Below, piece by piece: positions 36,943 to 49,093 of a stretch of 64,000 bases of DNA. Positions within the stretch are counted from its first letter, which is position 1, and the number at the start of each line of letters is the position of its first letter. Source of the stretch: Zhengitettix transpicula (lineage: Eukaryota > Arthropoda > Insecta > Orthoptera > Tetrigidae); assembly GCA_037074705.1 (NCBI GenBank), contig CM073594.1, positions 73,642,509-73,706,508 on the forward strand. The letters run 5' to 3'. The notes below the pieces were generated by a model. That model saw only the letters and a program-made list of their open reading frames with translations. It made no database searches and was not told the DNA's origin. The position numbers and the translations under genes are program-made.

Positions 36943-37508
36943 AACAGAGGCCTGCGAGGGCTATTCTCTCGCAGGCAATACCTGCGAGGGTTTTTATCTG
37001 GCAGGCAGAACCTTTTAGGAGAGATACGAAGGGGCTACCTTTGGGTATGCCTTTTCCTCTCCGTTTTTGAACTAAGGTTCCCACAAGCCGAGGCACCTCG
37101 GCCTGTTTTGAGAAGTGTATGTTCCGAGGTCGCAGACCTTGGGCATACGGTAAGAGTTGTTCGCTATTCCCATTGGAATAGTCGGCCAGCTGCCTCCTAA
37201 ACTGGTCGAGGCACTGAGAAGGGAATGCTGCGTCCCCACAGCAAACTCCTCTCCCGCTATCGGAAGGGCGTGGGACAAGTACCCAAGGCCCGACCTACCT
37301 GATGCAGGTTTTTCTAGGGTTTTTCCTGCATTTCTTTAGGCGAATGCCGGGTAGGATCCTTAAAATATAGCCCGGGGGCCCTAGTTAACCCTTGGCTACC
37401 TTCCTCTACCCTTCCACAACCCCCCCTTTCAAATCCTTTTCTATGCTATTAAAGGGGAGTTGCCCAAAGTGGATTACCCTCATGTAGCCTGTTACCCTAA
37501 AAAAAAAA
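36943..37508 (+). mobile_element. S retroposon, copy 7 (full length, doubled head)
   Basis: The head contains two successive palindrome units (36951-36980 and 36982-37010), as in copy 12. Ends CCCT plus a 9-10 nt A-tail. Target duplication TTCTATGT at 36935-36942 and 37509-37516. Inserted in a LINE. Confidence 0.85.
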
Positions 37509-37516
37509 TTCTATGT

Positions 37517-38045
37517 GATTCCAATCCTTGGCTCTATAATAACTCCCGACATAATTGCTCCCCTTTTTTCGGTCTATACTCTTACAAATTGAGTTGCCTT
37601 TTTGAGAACTTTCCACAAAGATTCTGTTTGATTTCTCTTGATAGGGATGCCAAACACTCAGACCACCGATTTTAAAATTGGTCTCACTTCAGTTAAGTTT
37701 ACCGCATCACAAGATTTTCAGTTCCGCTTTTCTTAGATTCCTCATTATGATATGTAAAGAATTCCACTTGTTATTTACCTGCTCCTCTCACCCAACGCTG
37801 TTGTTGAGGTATATGCCGTCTAGCCTAGCATAAACTAATACAGTATGTCTCATTTAACAGCTTTTCCTTTGTAAACAAGATTGAGCTGCTTTCCTTGCCA
37901 TTAATTTCCATGTTCTCTTCTTCAGCCCAACTATTGTTCTTATCTAGGTATTCGTGTAACACCTATGCTGCTTATAGATGACGCAGTCATCCACGAATTT
38001 CAGTTGTTTGGCAATTGTTTATAGACGTCCTCAGTGCAATTCGTT
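37517..38045 (-). pseudogene. CR1/jockey-like LINE reverse transcriptase remnant
   Basis: With frameshifts the - strand reads FVDDCVIYKQ (catalytic F-DDC box), WKLMARKAAQSCLQRKSC (the NGKKS--L-F-K box, degraded), GIYLNNSVG, NSLHIIMRNLRKAELKI and, near the end, VSVWHPYQE-SN and VLKKATQFVR. The order is that of the RT thumb and C-terminal region of CR1/jockey LINEs. It resumes at 36942 on the other side of S copy 7. Confidence 0.7.
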
Positions 38046-39538
38046 TCCCGTAATTAATTACGGATTACATTTCTTTATACTGCAGCACCACGGAAAATTG
38101 GTTAAATATAATTTTCTTGATACCTGTTAACCTCTAAATCCCTTTGGAATTTATGAATTGATCTCAAAATATGTTTTACATATAATTCTAAACTTTTACG
38201 TTTATTTCACTTTTTTATGCATTTTATGGCTCTCAATTCTAGGAGTTAAGGGTCACTTTTTGAAAGATAGAAATTTGTTTTTTGTGTATTCATAAACGGT
38301 AACGAATACAACCCCATCTAATTAGGCTTTTTTCTAATAGGCGCGTTACTCTTGAAAAGGAATACAGTCTACACATTAAAATATAGAGGAATTCTGTGAT
38401 CGTAGAAACGTCGTTCACATCGCAATTTAAAGGGGATACAATGTATGGAATTTACGCTTGTTATAAGACCTATGTAGTTAACGACATAATGCAAATAGAA
38501 GCGAGTTTCGCACAGAGAGGAGCGACGTGTCGGGGAGAAGGGTGGTGGCATCGCGATCGCGACCTCCTCCGTGGTCCCACGTGGAGAATAAAATGACTCT
38601 GAAGTGACCACGACGTCATTGCGTTAAAGGAGAGGAAACATATCGTGCCACCAAAAGTAAGGCTGAGCTGGTGGCAGAATGTAAGCGAGAACTTTGGAAA
38701 GGGGGAACTGCTGCAGGCTTTGAAATATGGGAGAGGGCTCGTGTGATACAACGGTAACATGGACAATTCGCTGTCAGGAGATATCCGGGGCCGCCGGCTG
38801 CTCCATCTGCGGACCGATAAATCGCGGCAGCACTTGTCTTGCGAAGGGAAACCTCTCAGCAATTAATCTGCTTGAAAGTTCTGCTCTGCGGTTGCACCAG
38901 CATTTCTCTCTATCCCGCTCCAATTCTGTTCCAATCGTGGGAGGAATTCCCGTTCTCACTTGAACACGTCAATACGTGGACTTCGAAACCGTTGCCTGGG
39001 TTGATAACTAATAAACGTACAATGGGGTTAATCCTTTTTTTACACACACACACACAGAACGTGATTCTAAAATTTTTGCAGAATTTTCTTAGTCCGCGTC
39101 ACTAGACTGCACGATTTAGTACGAGAAGTAAAAAATAAGATGTCACGTGACCACAGACAATCCCTTAATACAAATTGATTTTTTAAAAAAAAGAATTGAT
39201 CCAACACTCTCCTAATATTTGGATCTTCAAAAATTTTGAAACTTGTTCTTGAGACGATTCTGTAAATAAGATTGCGCTCATTTGGAAAATTGCAAGAAGC
39301 TGCAGAATATTTCAAAATTGTGTATAAAAGGTCCTTTTATAAGCGTGTAATGTGAAATTAATATAAACAGTGAAGACATCTTCAATCAGTAACCATATTA
39401 AATGCCCAAAATTCTACTGTAGCCATTTACAAAAGTGAGCTGCTTTTATTCTTAAAACGTTTTAGTGTTACCTCCCACTGAAAACATTTTCTATTAGTAC
39501 CGTATTCTATATCATATGTTCCAAAAAATCAAAGACGT
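38046..39538. other. Unannotated stretch with GC-rich patch
   Basis: A patch at about 38500-38960 has overlapping short frames on both strands and no motif. AC repeat at about 39043-39056. Nothing recognised. Confidence 0.35.
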
Positions 39539-40506
39539 TGTAATAAACACTTTAAATTATTGTTCAACTTTATATCTAGGTTCATTTAATTTGAATACGG
39601 GTACGCATATTAAATAAATTATTTTATTCTCCTTTGATAAATCAATTTATTGTACAATAACAGTCGCCATTAGCAAAAAACAAAACATCAACTAAAAACT
39701 AAACAAAGATAAAACCAACCCAAAATATAAATTCTCCTTATTATTATTATTATCAATTTTAATGTAATAAATTTATTACATAATCCTACTCTTTTTTAGT
39801 AAGTCTCAACTCCCCCCGCCCCCTAACTGTGACCTCCGAGTAATCCGAACAATTCAATTTTAACAGAATCCCTATTTCCGTATTCACATTCTTCTATGAA
39901 CTTCTTTTCCAACAATTTTCATGTTCCACCTTGTTTGGAGATATACATTTCACACACATTTTCAAATCCTAATTTCTCAGCAGTGTTTTACTAATCCTCC
40001 TGTACTAACTGCATATAATGATACATTTTGATTTTATTCTAACTTTTCTCCCCCATCTTCCTTTTTCCCAACAAACTTTTCTCTTACTCATCCATTCTCT
40101 TCTCCAACCTTGTAACGTTATCTTCTTCTTTTTTCAAACTTTCATTCACTTTCTTCTCTATACGATCCATTTTGTTAAATAATAATTTGAAACATTCAAT
40201 CGTAATATTCTTCTGACACTCCAAATTATCTCATTTCCACAACCTTTTCTAACTCTTAACACTTTCTTCACTTCTGCATTCTCTTTTACATATACGTACC
40301 ACGTTCGGGTACCAAATATGTAATAAACACTTTACATTATTGTTCAACTTTGTATCCAGGTCCATTTCATTTGAATACGGGTGAGCATATTAAATAAATT
40401 ATTTTAGTCTTCTTCGATAAATCAATTTATTGTACAACAACTCTCGCCATTAACAAAGGAACTAAAAACTAAACAAAGATATAAATTCCCCTTATTATTA
40501 TTATCA
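39539..40506 (-). mobile_element. Short LTR element, internally truncated
   Basis: Two direct repeats, 39539-39755 and 40319-40506, both begin TGTAATAAACACTTTA and end TTATTATCA, i.e. TG...CA in either reading. On the - strand the right repeat is the 5' LTR; four bases after it comes TGGTACCCGAACGTGG (40314-40299), in the place and form of a tRNA primer-binding site. The 558-bp interior then shows a Lys/Glu-rich coiled-coil-like start, MDRIEKKVNESLKKEEDN, possibly a gag remnant. No protease, RT or integrase is left. No matching target duplication was found, so recombination or decay of the flanks is possible. Confidence 0.55.
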
Positions 40507-42275
40507 ATTTGAAGTCAAAACATAAATATTTACCTAAATTATTCTCAAAATTTAGATGTCATGGCGACTAAAATACTTTATTGTAAATTGAATTTCGTTC
40601 GCTTCGTCCCGGGTATACGTTGCCAGCCCTGCCTGAATCTGAATTTGGAACCGAATTTTCTCTAAATTGTTCGACAAAACGTGGAATACAAACTTTCGTT
40701 GCTATTTTTATTAGTAATATATTTGTGATTATTCTTATTTTGGGTCAGTTTTTCTATCGGAGCTCCCACTTTTTTTTACTGCTCGTGGAGTGTAAGGGTG
40801 TTTTTTTCCCCCACCGGCTTGTTCACAACACAAACGTTAACTTTCTCGGCCTTGTACGAGCGAGGTTCGTGAATAAGTGAAAATTTGCGCCGGGTCTCTC
40901 TCCTCTCTCTCTCTCTCTCTCTCGACATTCTCACAACCACACTCTCCTTAAAACACTCGTTCAGGGAATCGAATGACGAGATCAAAATTATTTACATTGA
41001 GAGTGGAGATATTACAGACGAAATAAAATGAAGACAAAAGGAGTCCTTCACGGTTTTTATCTTACAGATGATAGGCTAAATATACGCACATTCGGACAAT
41101 TTTACGAAACGTTGAACATAGCGTCCTGAAAGCAAGTGTCCGTTCGATATCCTCACGCCGCAGATCATCTCTGCGATTACATCTCTCCTTACCCAAGATA
41201 TAGCTTTCAGGAAGTCCTTATGTACACATCAAGATTCGTGCAGTGTCACTGATCTTGATCACCATGTCCAAGACGTATCATATTTTCCCCGTGCCAATGT
41301 GATGAAGCTCCCTTTCCGCATCCTGTAACTAAGCTCAGGTGATCAACCTATTCTCCTTTACCTAACTAACAGTGATAATTGTTGCCATAGGGTCACCATG
41401 ATATTTCCTTGTGATCACTTGCGGTCACTTGGTGCGCTCTTCAAGGGTTGTTATCTCTTTCTTTCCTTGTCCGTACCGTGACGTCACAAAACTCAATCTC
41501 TTGCCACTCGTAAGGAAATCCTGTCTTGATTTCCATATTCATTCTGTAGATCATTAAATGGCCCCCTTTCTTTCTCTGTCCGGATATTAAATATTCACCC
41601 TACAAGTGTTACAGTTTTTCCTTGTCCGAAATCGGTGTTAGAATCAACTTCTCTAATGACTAAAGCTTCTGAGTTCTGATCCTATTTATTGCAACCAGGT
41701 GTTGCTGTCTTCATCTGATGTCAGAGAACTCAATCTGCGCGTTTTGACCCCAACGTCCCATCTAAAGTGACGCTGGCGACGGTATTCAGTGCGTCGTGAC
41801 GTTACTGACCCTGATATTGTGGGTGACCCTGCCTGTGGGTGTGTGTGTGTGTGTCTGCTTTCCTGGCTTCCATGCTGCCGGCTGTTGGGATGAAAGTCCG
41901 TCTCCGCCACATCGATAATGAGATCCCGAGGGTGTCCCGCCACCTGAGACTGGAGCCTGAATTATTTATCACTCGGTGCCACGAGGGCGCCCTGTTCGAC
42001 ACAGACGTCCACGTCCTCGCTGATAACACACGCGGTTCCAACAAACTCTTACCTTCAATTTTACAGTTGCTTAAAATGATCACGTAGCGATACGCTAAAA
42101 ATCACGAAACTCAATTTCGGTGAACATATCGATACTGAAAATCACCTGGGTTATTCTGTTTTCCTGTGTTCTCGTTTTTACGTCCATCATTTGAGGCCAG
42201 AGTGGGATATCCCACATTTTTGGCAAAACATATTAAACTCGGGTTAAGAAAATCTGTGTCTATCTTCTCAATGCC
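40507..42275. other. Unannotated stretch
   Basis: CT-rich run (40895-40923), TGACGTCA at 41479, GT repeat (41838-41854) and a GC-rich patch (41690-42050). No gene recognised. Confidence 0.35.
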
Positions 42276-42534
42276 TTTTTTTTAGGCTAACAGGCTACAT
42301 GAGGGTAATTCACGTTTGGCAACTCCCCTTTAATAGCATAGGAAGGGATTTGAAAGGGGAGATGCGGAAGGGTAGAGGAAGGTAGCCAAGGGTTAACTAG
42401 GCCCCCCGGGCTGTATGTTAAGGATCCTACCCAACATTCGCCTAAAAGTAATGCAGGGAAAACACTAGAAAAACCTGCATCAGGTGGGTCGGGCATTGGG
42501 TACTTGTCCCACGCCCTTCCGATGGCCGGAGAGT
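42276..42534 (-). mobile_element. S retroposon, copy 8 (5' truncated)
   Basis: A-tail as T-run at 42276-42283, then the 3' half to GGCCGGAGAG. The sense frame is open from the truncation to the tail (within 42287-42550). No clear target duplication. Confidence 0.75.
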
Positions 42535-43948
42535 GAGTGTATTTATTCAACGCTCAATAAATACCAGCAGAAAGAATTCTGGGATAGACGTTGACTTAAA
42601 TATGAAGCAAAACCTAAACACCTGTTTATTTCAAATAGGTTCAGAAAGGGAATAGCCCACTCTGGCATTATTTAATCGCCGGTATTTTCCAAAAAGACAC
42701 CTGATTGTTGCCATTGTTCGAAAGCACAACCATTCTATAATGCCTTCTCTACTTTCTCACGTTCAGTAACAGAACCAATACTCTCATATCGCGAGGAAGC
42801 TAAATGTCCCGCCAACTATACGGTTTACGCAGTGCTGGAAATACAAGGCGATTGCGTTCAAGTCATAGCGTAACGAGTTGACACATTGACCCACTTACGA
42901 CATTCCCGTAAAGTATTGTACAGAAACAAAATCGTGATATAATGACGAATAAAAATTCAGATCGTGATTGTGAACTTCAAATATTTGTAAGATTTTCTTT
43001 TAATATTTTTATATACAAATTGAAGTTTTATCTGACACATTGATAAAGATTCTTTGTGACCAATAAGATCAGAAATAATTTTTTAAATAATATAACACTT
43101 ACAATTAACTTTTTCATAAAATAGTCGAGACTTTACACGCGAGGGACATTTGGAAACCTTAACTTTTAATAGCCATTGTATATATCAATATATATTTTTT
43201 TACGGATGTGCTAGAAAGCTGCAGTATATTAAATTGTTCATTATGTAAAATAAGTTATTATAATCTATTAAATGATGGCCAATTAAGTCGGTAATAAAAT
43301 TATTAATTGACTAGATTTAAATGAAGCACACAACGTTTCGTCCTGCTATTTGGAACCTCTTCAGGTGTTACAGTATTACTAACATTTAACGAAAATAAAT
43401 TATATATATATATATATATGCATATTATTGAAACACTTTTAAAGCTCTTAATTGCCATCAAAACGATGAATTTAAGTATTATGAACATAATTTAGAACTT
43501 CTTCAAAAGAAAAATGATAAATTAAGACTGAGAATCGAAATAAGATTAAAAGTAAACAGTATCTAACAATTTATAAATTAATAAAATAACGTACGCTTCA
43601 TTAAATATTAAATCAACTGGTTTAATATTTTTTTCTGACTTAATTGGTCATTAGTCGTTATAGTAATCGCCGAATTATTTTAAATATATATATTTAATCT
43701 GTGCTCAGTGCCTTGTACAGTGTGAAGACGTTGACTTCCATGGCGCCATAACCAATTTTTGTTCCATGTTTCGCCACATGTTCCTGTTTTAATTCTATTC
43801 TCTTAATATTAGAAATTATTATCGTCACTTGTCAGGATCTCAATTTTCAAGAAATATTTTTTTAACATTACATTTGCTTTTTAAATGGCAGTTGTTAGCG
43901 AGAAATGGACTGTAGGTGACTTTCACAGTTTAATGTTCTGTGTTGAAG
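42535..43948. other. AT-rich stretch before the second exon
   Basis: Contains a hammerhead-like motif (43330-43365, minus) and an AT dinucleotide run (43400-43419). No other feature. Confidence 0.4.
43330..43365 (-). ncRNA. Hammerhead-like motif
   Basis: On the - strand CTGAAGA, a GG(U)UCC...GGAC helix, then GAAACGTTGTG. One base more than canonical separates the core from stem II, as in the sister copy at 54771. It is followed by an AT-rich tail. Confidence 0.5.
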
Positions 43949-44020
43949 GTCTCCCGGACAGTCTTCTGGATGGCAGTCGGAGAGGGAGCCCCGGAGAGAC
44001 GGACAACAGCCTCGAATCTG
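43949..44020 (+). CDS. Internal coding exon of the same unrecognised gene (downstream exon)
   Basis: The segment is 72 bp, preceded by TGTTGAAG and followed by GTGAGT, with phase 1 at both ends. Joined to the first exon it completes a Gly codon and continues LPDSLLDGSRRGSPGETDN and then SLESG. The RRGSP stretch looks like a phosphorylatable linker. GC content rises sharply against the surrounding AT-rich DNA. A second acceptor, TTTCACAG, ends at 43928 and has a better pyrimidine tract. Using it would add about seven residues (LMFCVEG) but need incoming phase 2, which does not fit the 2521-2625 exon. I prefer the phase-matched acceptor. The outgoing phase is again 1, so exon skipping would keep the frame. 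The family is not recognised. Confidence 0.68.
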
Positions 44021-44677
44021 GTGAGTGACCACACTGTTTGACTTTGTGCATTAAAGAAAAATTATATACTGTAGTAAACAATATATATAGCCAAATAATG
44101 TATATACACAATTATTTTAAAAGGAAAAATTGGAAGGTAGTTTACGATGTAATTATAAATTTTAAAGAGATGACACACTTTATTTCTTTGACAAATTTGA
44201 TTGTTGAATTTACATTTGATATTTTTACGTAAAATGCCTCAACTTTTATGAGAATATAAATTTCAGGGCCGCTTATAGGCCCTTTAATAAAGACAGTGCT
44301 TTGCAAAATTATACAAGTAAAAAAATTAATTTAAATTTACAATAACAAAATTTTATACCAACAACAAAAACTAAGAAATCTGCAAAGTTACATTAATCTG
44401 TCAATGTTATAGAACTCTGGCGGTAAACGAATATTTACGTAAAGGATTACAGAAGAAAGTTTTCTTTTTCCATACCATTTAATTAGAGCTGCTCTGGTTT
44501 GTGCACACGTGATTATTTAATTTTTATATAACACTATATTTCATAGACAGGCCATAGCACTGATTTTATTCTCGTCTTACTTTCCAACAGTTTGGGCGCA
44601 TTTCTACTTTGCTGAATTCGTATTGTCACGCTCAGTTTGCTGTGGAAAATCTTTAATAGAAAAACTGTTGATATTCA
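44021..44677. other. AT-rich intronic stretch
   Basis: Follows the donor of the second exon. No repeat or gene recognised. Confidence 0.4.
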
Positions 44678-45221
44678 TCCCATACTTTGCTAAATTCGAC
44701 CATCACAGACTCTAGCTCCGACTACCATGGTCATGTCGTCCAAAACATACTAACGTGCCTCCCAAACACACATATATACATCATCTCTGAATATCTGGGT
44801 GACTGAAGTTCTGAGCGTCTTCTATACCTTTTCGACAATACACCGTAGGACCCATTATAGTCTCTGCATTCTCGCGCCAAACAATGCTGTTATTTTCAAT
44901 GCTCTGGCGTCAAAGTTACGCCGCCAGAAATTAAAGAATTAAATAATTTATATGAAACATTACTTTACACATTTGTAATTTCTACAATATATATAAATAC
45001 CTACAGTTACTTCTTGGTCGACGGAAACCTTTGGTGTGTTGGCAGAGGAACTCTCAAAAGCCCATGGCCAAATCCCACTCCTCAGGTTTCTTCAGCGTGT
45101 ATGCTCGTCAACATACTGTTCTTCTTGAACGGTCCTTTTTCTTTTTACCAGATGAAGGGTTCCTTCTAAAATGGCTGGTGTCTTCCACTTCTCCTAATCT
45201 TGCATTCGCCTCATAGATGTT
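44678..45221 (-). repeat. Repeat D, copy 1 (about 540 bp)
   Basis: Aligns in reverse with 48563-49091. On the - strand it contains a basic frame (GKKKKDRSRRTV, then a stop, then KKPEEWDLAMGF), an AT-rich middle, TGACGCCAGAG near a GGCGCGAGAATGCAGAG box, and GGTATAGAAGACGCTCAGAA, where the other copy has GGTATATAAGAC, a TATA-like box. The opposite strand has a 60-codon open frame in both copies. It may be a fragment of an LTR element (end of a frame plus promoter), but no terminal TG...CA pair was defined. A TGTAATAAACACC stretch like the LTR edge at 39539 adjoins it at 45225. Confidence 0.55.
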
Positions 45222-47315
45222 GTAATAAACACCTTGAAGGCTTTAATTTAAATGAATCAATTAACAAAAAAAAAATTAAAATTTGAATAATAAGCCACAC
45301 GTTGAGGACGTCGAATAAATATTGATTAAAAAGGTGGTCTTAAATCATAGGAATAATTAACAACATTTACTAATTTTTAAAAGAAATTTGTTAATGTTGA
45401 TAAATTTACAATGTACAAGACCTATTTTTCATGCCGAATTTCATCCAGTTAAAAATAAAATACTTTAATTTTCATTTAGTAATTCGTGGCATTTGTGAAA
45501 ATACAATTCTTATATCATTACAATCAAATACGTCGGATCTCAATATCTCAGGGTCACTACTGGGTTTGTTAATTATAACAAAATAAATGCATAAACTGAC
45601 AATTAACAATTCAAATATTAAAAGTTAGCTTAAAAATATGAAAATAAGTGAAAAGAAACCTGAACGAAATGAAAACTGAACGAATTCTGACTATACCTTT
45701 TTAGTTATCGTTTACAAATTTGTATAAAAGTTTTGTTACTCACGGAATGTCTGTCTGGTATCAGATCTCTCTTGTATCTTGAAAACTACCACACTAAAAG
45801 GCCATTTTTACACTGACTCTATACTTCATTGAAATTTTTAATACACACGATTGAAATACTCGTCCTCTGCTATCTGGAACCTCGGATGGGCCGCCCCCTT
45901 TGGTCTGCTAGTGGATGCCGGTCTCCTCTATGCGAAAATTGTTCAAGCAACGAGAAGCAACCATTTGCTTCCCCGTTTGCAAATTGTTATGAAAATCTCG
46001 CCGTGAAAATGTTTGCTTGCTTTCATGTAAAAATACAGGATCTCACCGTTCGTACTTTATATCTGCAAACTTTACTGTTTTTTGCTCTAGGTGAACTGAA
46101 CTGTTTTATATCTCCCCGTCGACTTTTAACTGTTTCATCACTCGTACGCCACCATTCATAGCCGATTCCAGACTGACGTTCTCCAAGCGCATATTGAGTT
46201 TCCTCCGCGCGGTCTCCATTGTTGAACAAAGGAAAAACCCACCTTCATTGTCGCCTTTACGCATTCATACCGCTAACAATTTAATTATATTAAAAAAAAT
46301 TAACGGCCTGTTTAATTAGCATTACAATATATTTGTTTCGTGACGTTTTATCAAGTCCTATTGCCATGGTAGCGATTTTGGTGTTCGTTGCGTCATTTTC
46401 TCGCCGTGTTGAAGAACTTTTCCGTTGCATTTTGAAATTACTACATCAAGGGAATCCCTCTTTCACGGTTGCTCCTGACTGACGGACGGCCTGATTGATT
46501 TCGTCATTATACACTGCTGTGAGAATATTTTGTAGCGATATAAATCTGCAGGCGTTCAAAAGTCTATATTTTCTCCGCCTTTTACTTAAAAAACATCGCC
46601 TTGTTTATTTAACTTTAGATGTATTTGCTATATAGAACCGTGAAAACCCTTTATTTACGAACATCATACTCCAACCCGCCATCTTGCAAACATTTAGACT
46701 TTGATTTTAACTGATTTGGTTACAAAAGTAACTGTCAATGGTTTCTGAACTTTTTCCGAAGATATAGAAAAACTTTGAAGTCGTCGTTAATTTTATAAAG
46801 TGTTTTGAAAACGTTAAAACAAAAAATTAAGCCTTCCCAATTTACTTTTTTTTTAAGGAGCACGTTTGTGGTAGCTAAAGAGATTCTTCATTGTTAAGAC
46901 AAGAAAGATAATGTTGTTGAGGTAGTTTAAATAATAAAATAATGGAATTAAATTCTCCCGTTCCCTTATGAAGGTCAGACTCCGCGAAAATTTTCACTAT
47001 TTTAGAATTAAAGGATCAGGATAGAAAAATCTCGACCGGTCCGGAAATTGAAACCCGGTCTGCCGATTTATCCAATCTAATCCTTTAATTCACATTTCAT
47101 GGCCTATATGGCGTAGCTTCGCTTTAAAGGTTTTCATCTGTTCTTTATGTACTATTATATTTTTGTGCATTGCGCGTGTCACGTATCACTCGTTTGGAAA
47201 GAAGAAATTGAACCACGGAGAAATGTTTATTGAATCGTTCGCTGTAAAAGAAGGCCGTGGTGTTGATTGCAATTTACAGTTACGGGTTCGATTCCAGTTG
47301 CGTGGGAGTATCCTC

Positions 47316-47334
47316 TGTGTGTGTGTGTGTGTGT
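47316..47334. repeat. (GT)n microsatellite
   Basis: Dinucleotide run of about 19 bp. Confidence 0.9.
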
Positions 47335-47498
47335 TCCCCGTGCGACTACTTTGAAGTGCAAAACAGCAGCGACCAGACCCGTGCCACCCTCGGGAACTCA
47401 CCCCCGCCCCTCCTGTATAAGCTAATGGATCCTGAAAGATAGGCTTTCCATGTACTCGGGGGTTTTAATTGGTCAAATGGACGGACATCATGTGCGCT

Positions 47499-47520
47499 CA
47501 CACACACACACACACACACA
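47499..47520. repeat. (CA)n microsatellite
   Basis: Dinucleotide run of about 22 bp. Confidence 0.9.
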
Positions 47521-48411
47521 TGCTCTACTCTGGTCTGCACACACACATATGACCGTCGCACATAACCTAACCTCGTGCTCGGAGGAAACTCTCTGCGCAA
47601 GATAAAATCGCAATTTTTTACATGTAAATATTTGCAATGGCGAACAAAATTGTTGAAGCTTATGTAAATGTGAATTTATATCGAATTGTGTGACTTATTA
47701 ATTTATTATTTGATTTATATTCAGTTTAATTTTACCAAAACCATTGAAAATAATATTCTATTTATAATTTTTAGTGAGTTTCATATTTTTTATAAATTTT
47801 TAACTGGTGAAGATAATTGGCGTATTTTTAAAAATTTCTGTACCTTTTGCATGATGTTGGCTGTCCGCGGCTGCGGCTGCTCCGCGGAAATATTCTCTTA
47901 GTTTCAATTTGAAACACCTTCTGTCTGTCGGAAGAATATCACTAAATTTACTCTTACATTGTGGTTAAAAACGTTCTCTCCCTAATAACTGCAAACCAGT
48001 GACTGAACTGAAATAAATACTCAGCGATTGAATTGTAAATATAGGCGTTACGTTCGGGTTCTAAGGCTCCCGATTTACTTTTTCAAAAAAACAGTCACAC
48101 TAAAGACTTTTCACAACGTCGCCGCTTCTTTCGAAATCTGTTTTGGCCACTGTAAAATTGCTGATGCGATTAGCGGCGCGCGTGTTTCGTCACTGGACGT
48201 CCGTCCCGATTCACATTCACGACGCCGGGACCACATATCTCATTCAACGATCGTTTAATCTCGTTGTGTGTCACAGAACGCAACGGGAGAAAACTAGTAA
48301 TTATTCGCAGTTCTTGTAATGAAAACGTCGCCATTATTAGTGTCAAAAACACTCCTCACTCTCGTCGGAGTCGTCGTACAGTGCTAACGCTTACGCAACT
48401 TTAATTTTAGT

Positions 48412-48566
48412 GTAACAGGCTACATGAGGCTAATCCACATGGTGGCAACTCCCCTTTAATAGCATAGGAAGTGATTTGAAAGGGGGCGGGGATTGCGGAA
48501 GGGTAGAGGACGGTAGCCAAGGGTTAACTAGGGTCCCCGGGCTATGGTTTAAGGCTCCTACCCGGC
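48412..48566 (-). mobile_element. S retroposon, copy 9 (3' end only)
   Basis: Only the last 150 bp of the element. Its truncated 5' side ends in CCCGGC and joins repeat D at GCGAATG, a short overlap between the S sequence and repeat D. Inserted at the edge of repeat D copy 2. Confidence 0.7.
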
Positions 48567-49091
48567 GAATGAAAGATTAGGAGAAGAGGAAGACAACAGC
48601 CATTTTAGAAAGAACCCTTCATCTGGTAAAAAGAAAAAGGACCGTTCAAGAAGAACAGTATGTTGACGTGCATACACCCTGAAGAAAACCTGCGGAGTGA
48701 GATTTGGCCAAGGGCTTTTGAGAGTTCCTCTGCCAACACACCAAAGGTTTCCGTCGACCAAAAAGTAACTGTAGGTATTTATATATAATGTAGAAATTAC
48801 AAATGTGTAAAGAAATGTTTTCTATAAATTATTTAAATCTTTAATTACTGGCGGCGTAACTTTGACGCCAGAGCGTTGAAAATAGCAGCATTGTTTGGCG
48901 CGAGAATGCAGAGACTATAATTAGTGCAATGGTGTCGAAAAGGTATATAAGACGCTCAGAACTTTAGGATCTTCAGTCACTCAGATATTCAGAGATGAGA
49001 GTTTGTGTTTGGCAAGGTAGTATGTTTTGGACGACATGACCATGGTAGTCGGAGCTATAGTCTGTGATGGTCGAATATAGCATAGTACGGG
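48563..49091 (+). repeat. Repeat D, copy 2 (inverted relative to copy 1)
   Basis: Reads GAAAGATTAGGAGAAG through CCATTTTAGAAAG, CCAACACACCAAAGGTTTCC, GGCGTAACTTTGACGCCAGAG, GGTATATAAGACGCTCAGAA to CATGACCATGGTAGTCGGAG. Roughly 85-90% identical to copy 1 by eye, about 3.3 kb away in opposite orientation. Bordered on both sides by S copies. Confidence 0.6.
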
Positions 49092-49093
49092 CC

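Larger units (their letters stand above)
2626..43948 (+). other. Putative 41.3-kb intron joining the two exons
   Basis: The interval runs from GTGAGT at 2626 to an AG at 43947-43948. It is filled with transposable elements in both orientations and contains no third exon I can defend. Its existence is inferred from the matching phases and shared strand of the flanking exons; no transcript evidence is available. CpG-rich unique patches within it could be intronic enhancers or skipped exons. Confidence 0.55.
45222..48411. other. Unannotated stretch
   Basis: Includes the LTR-junction-like GCCACACGTTGAGGACGTC at 45288, GT and CA dinucleotide runs (47316-47334, 47499-47520) and GC-rich bits near 45880 and 47380. 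No gene recognised. Confidence 0.35.

Noticed and set aside
47163..47600. Short frames around dinucleotide repeats
   Set aside because: They are translations of GT and CA runs with poly-Cys/Val or poly-His/Thr content.
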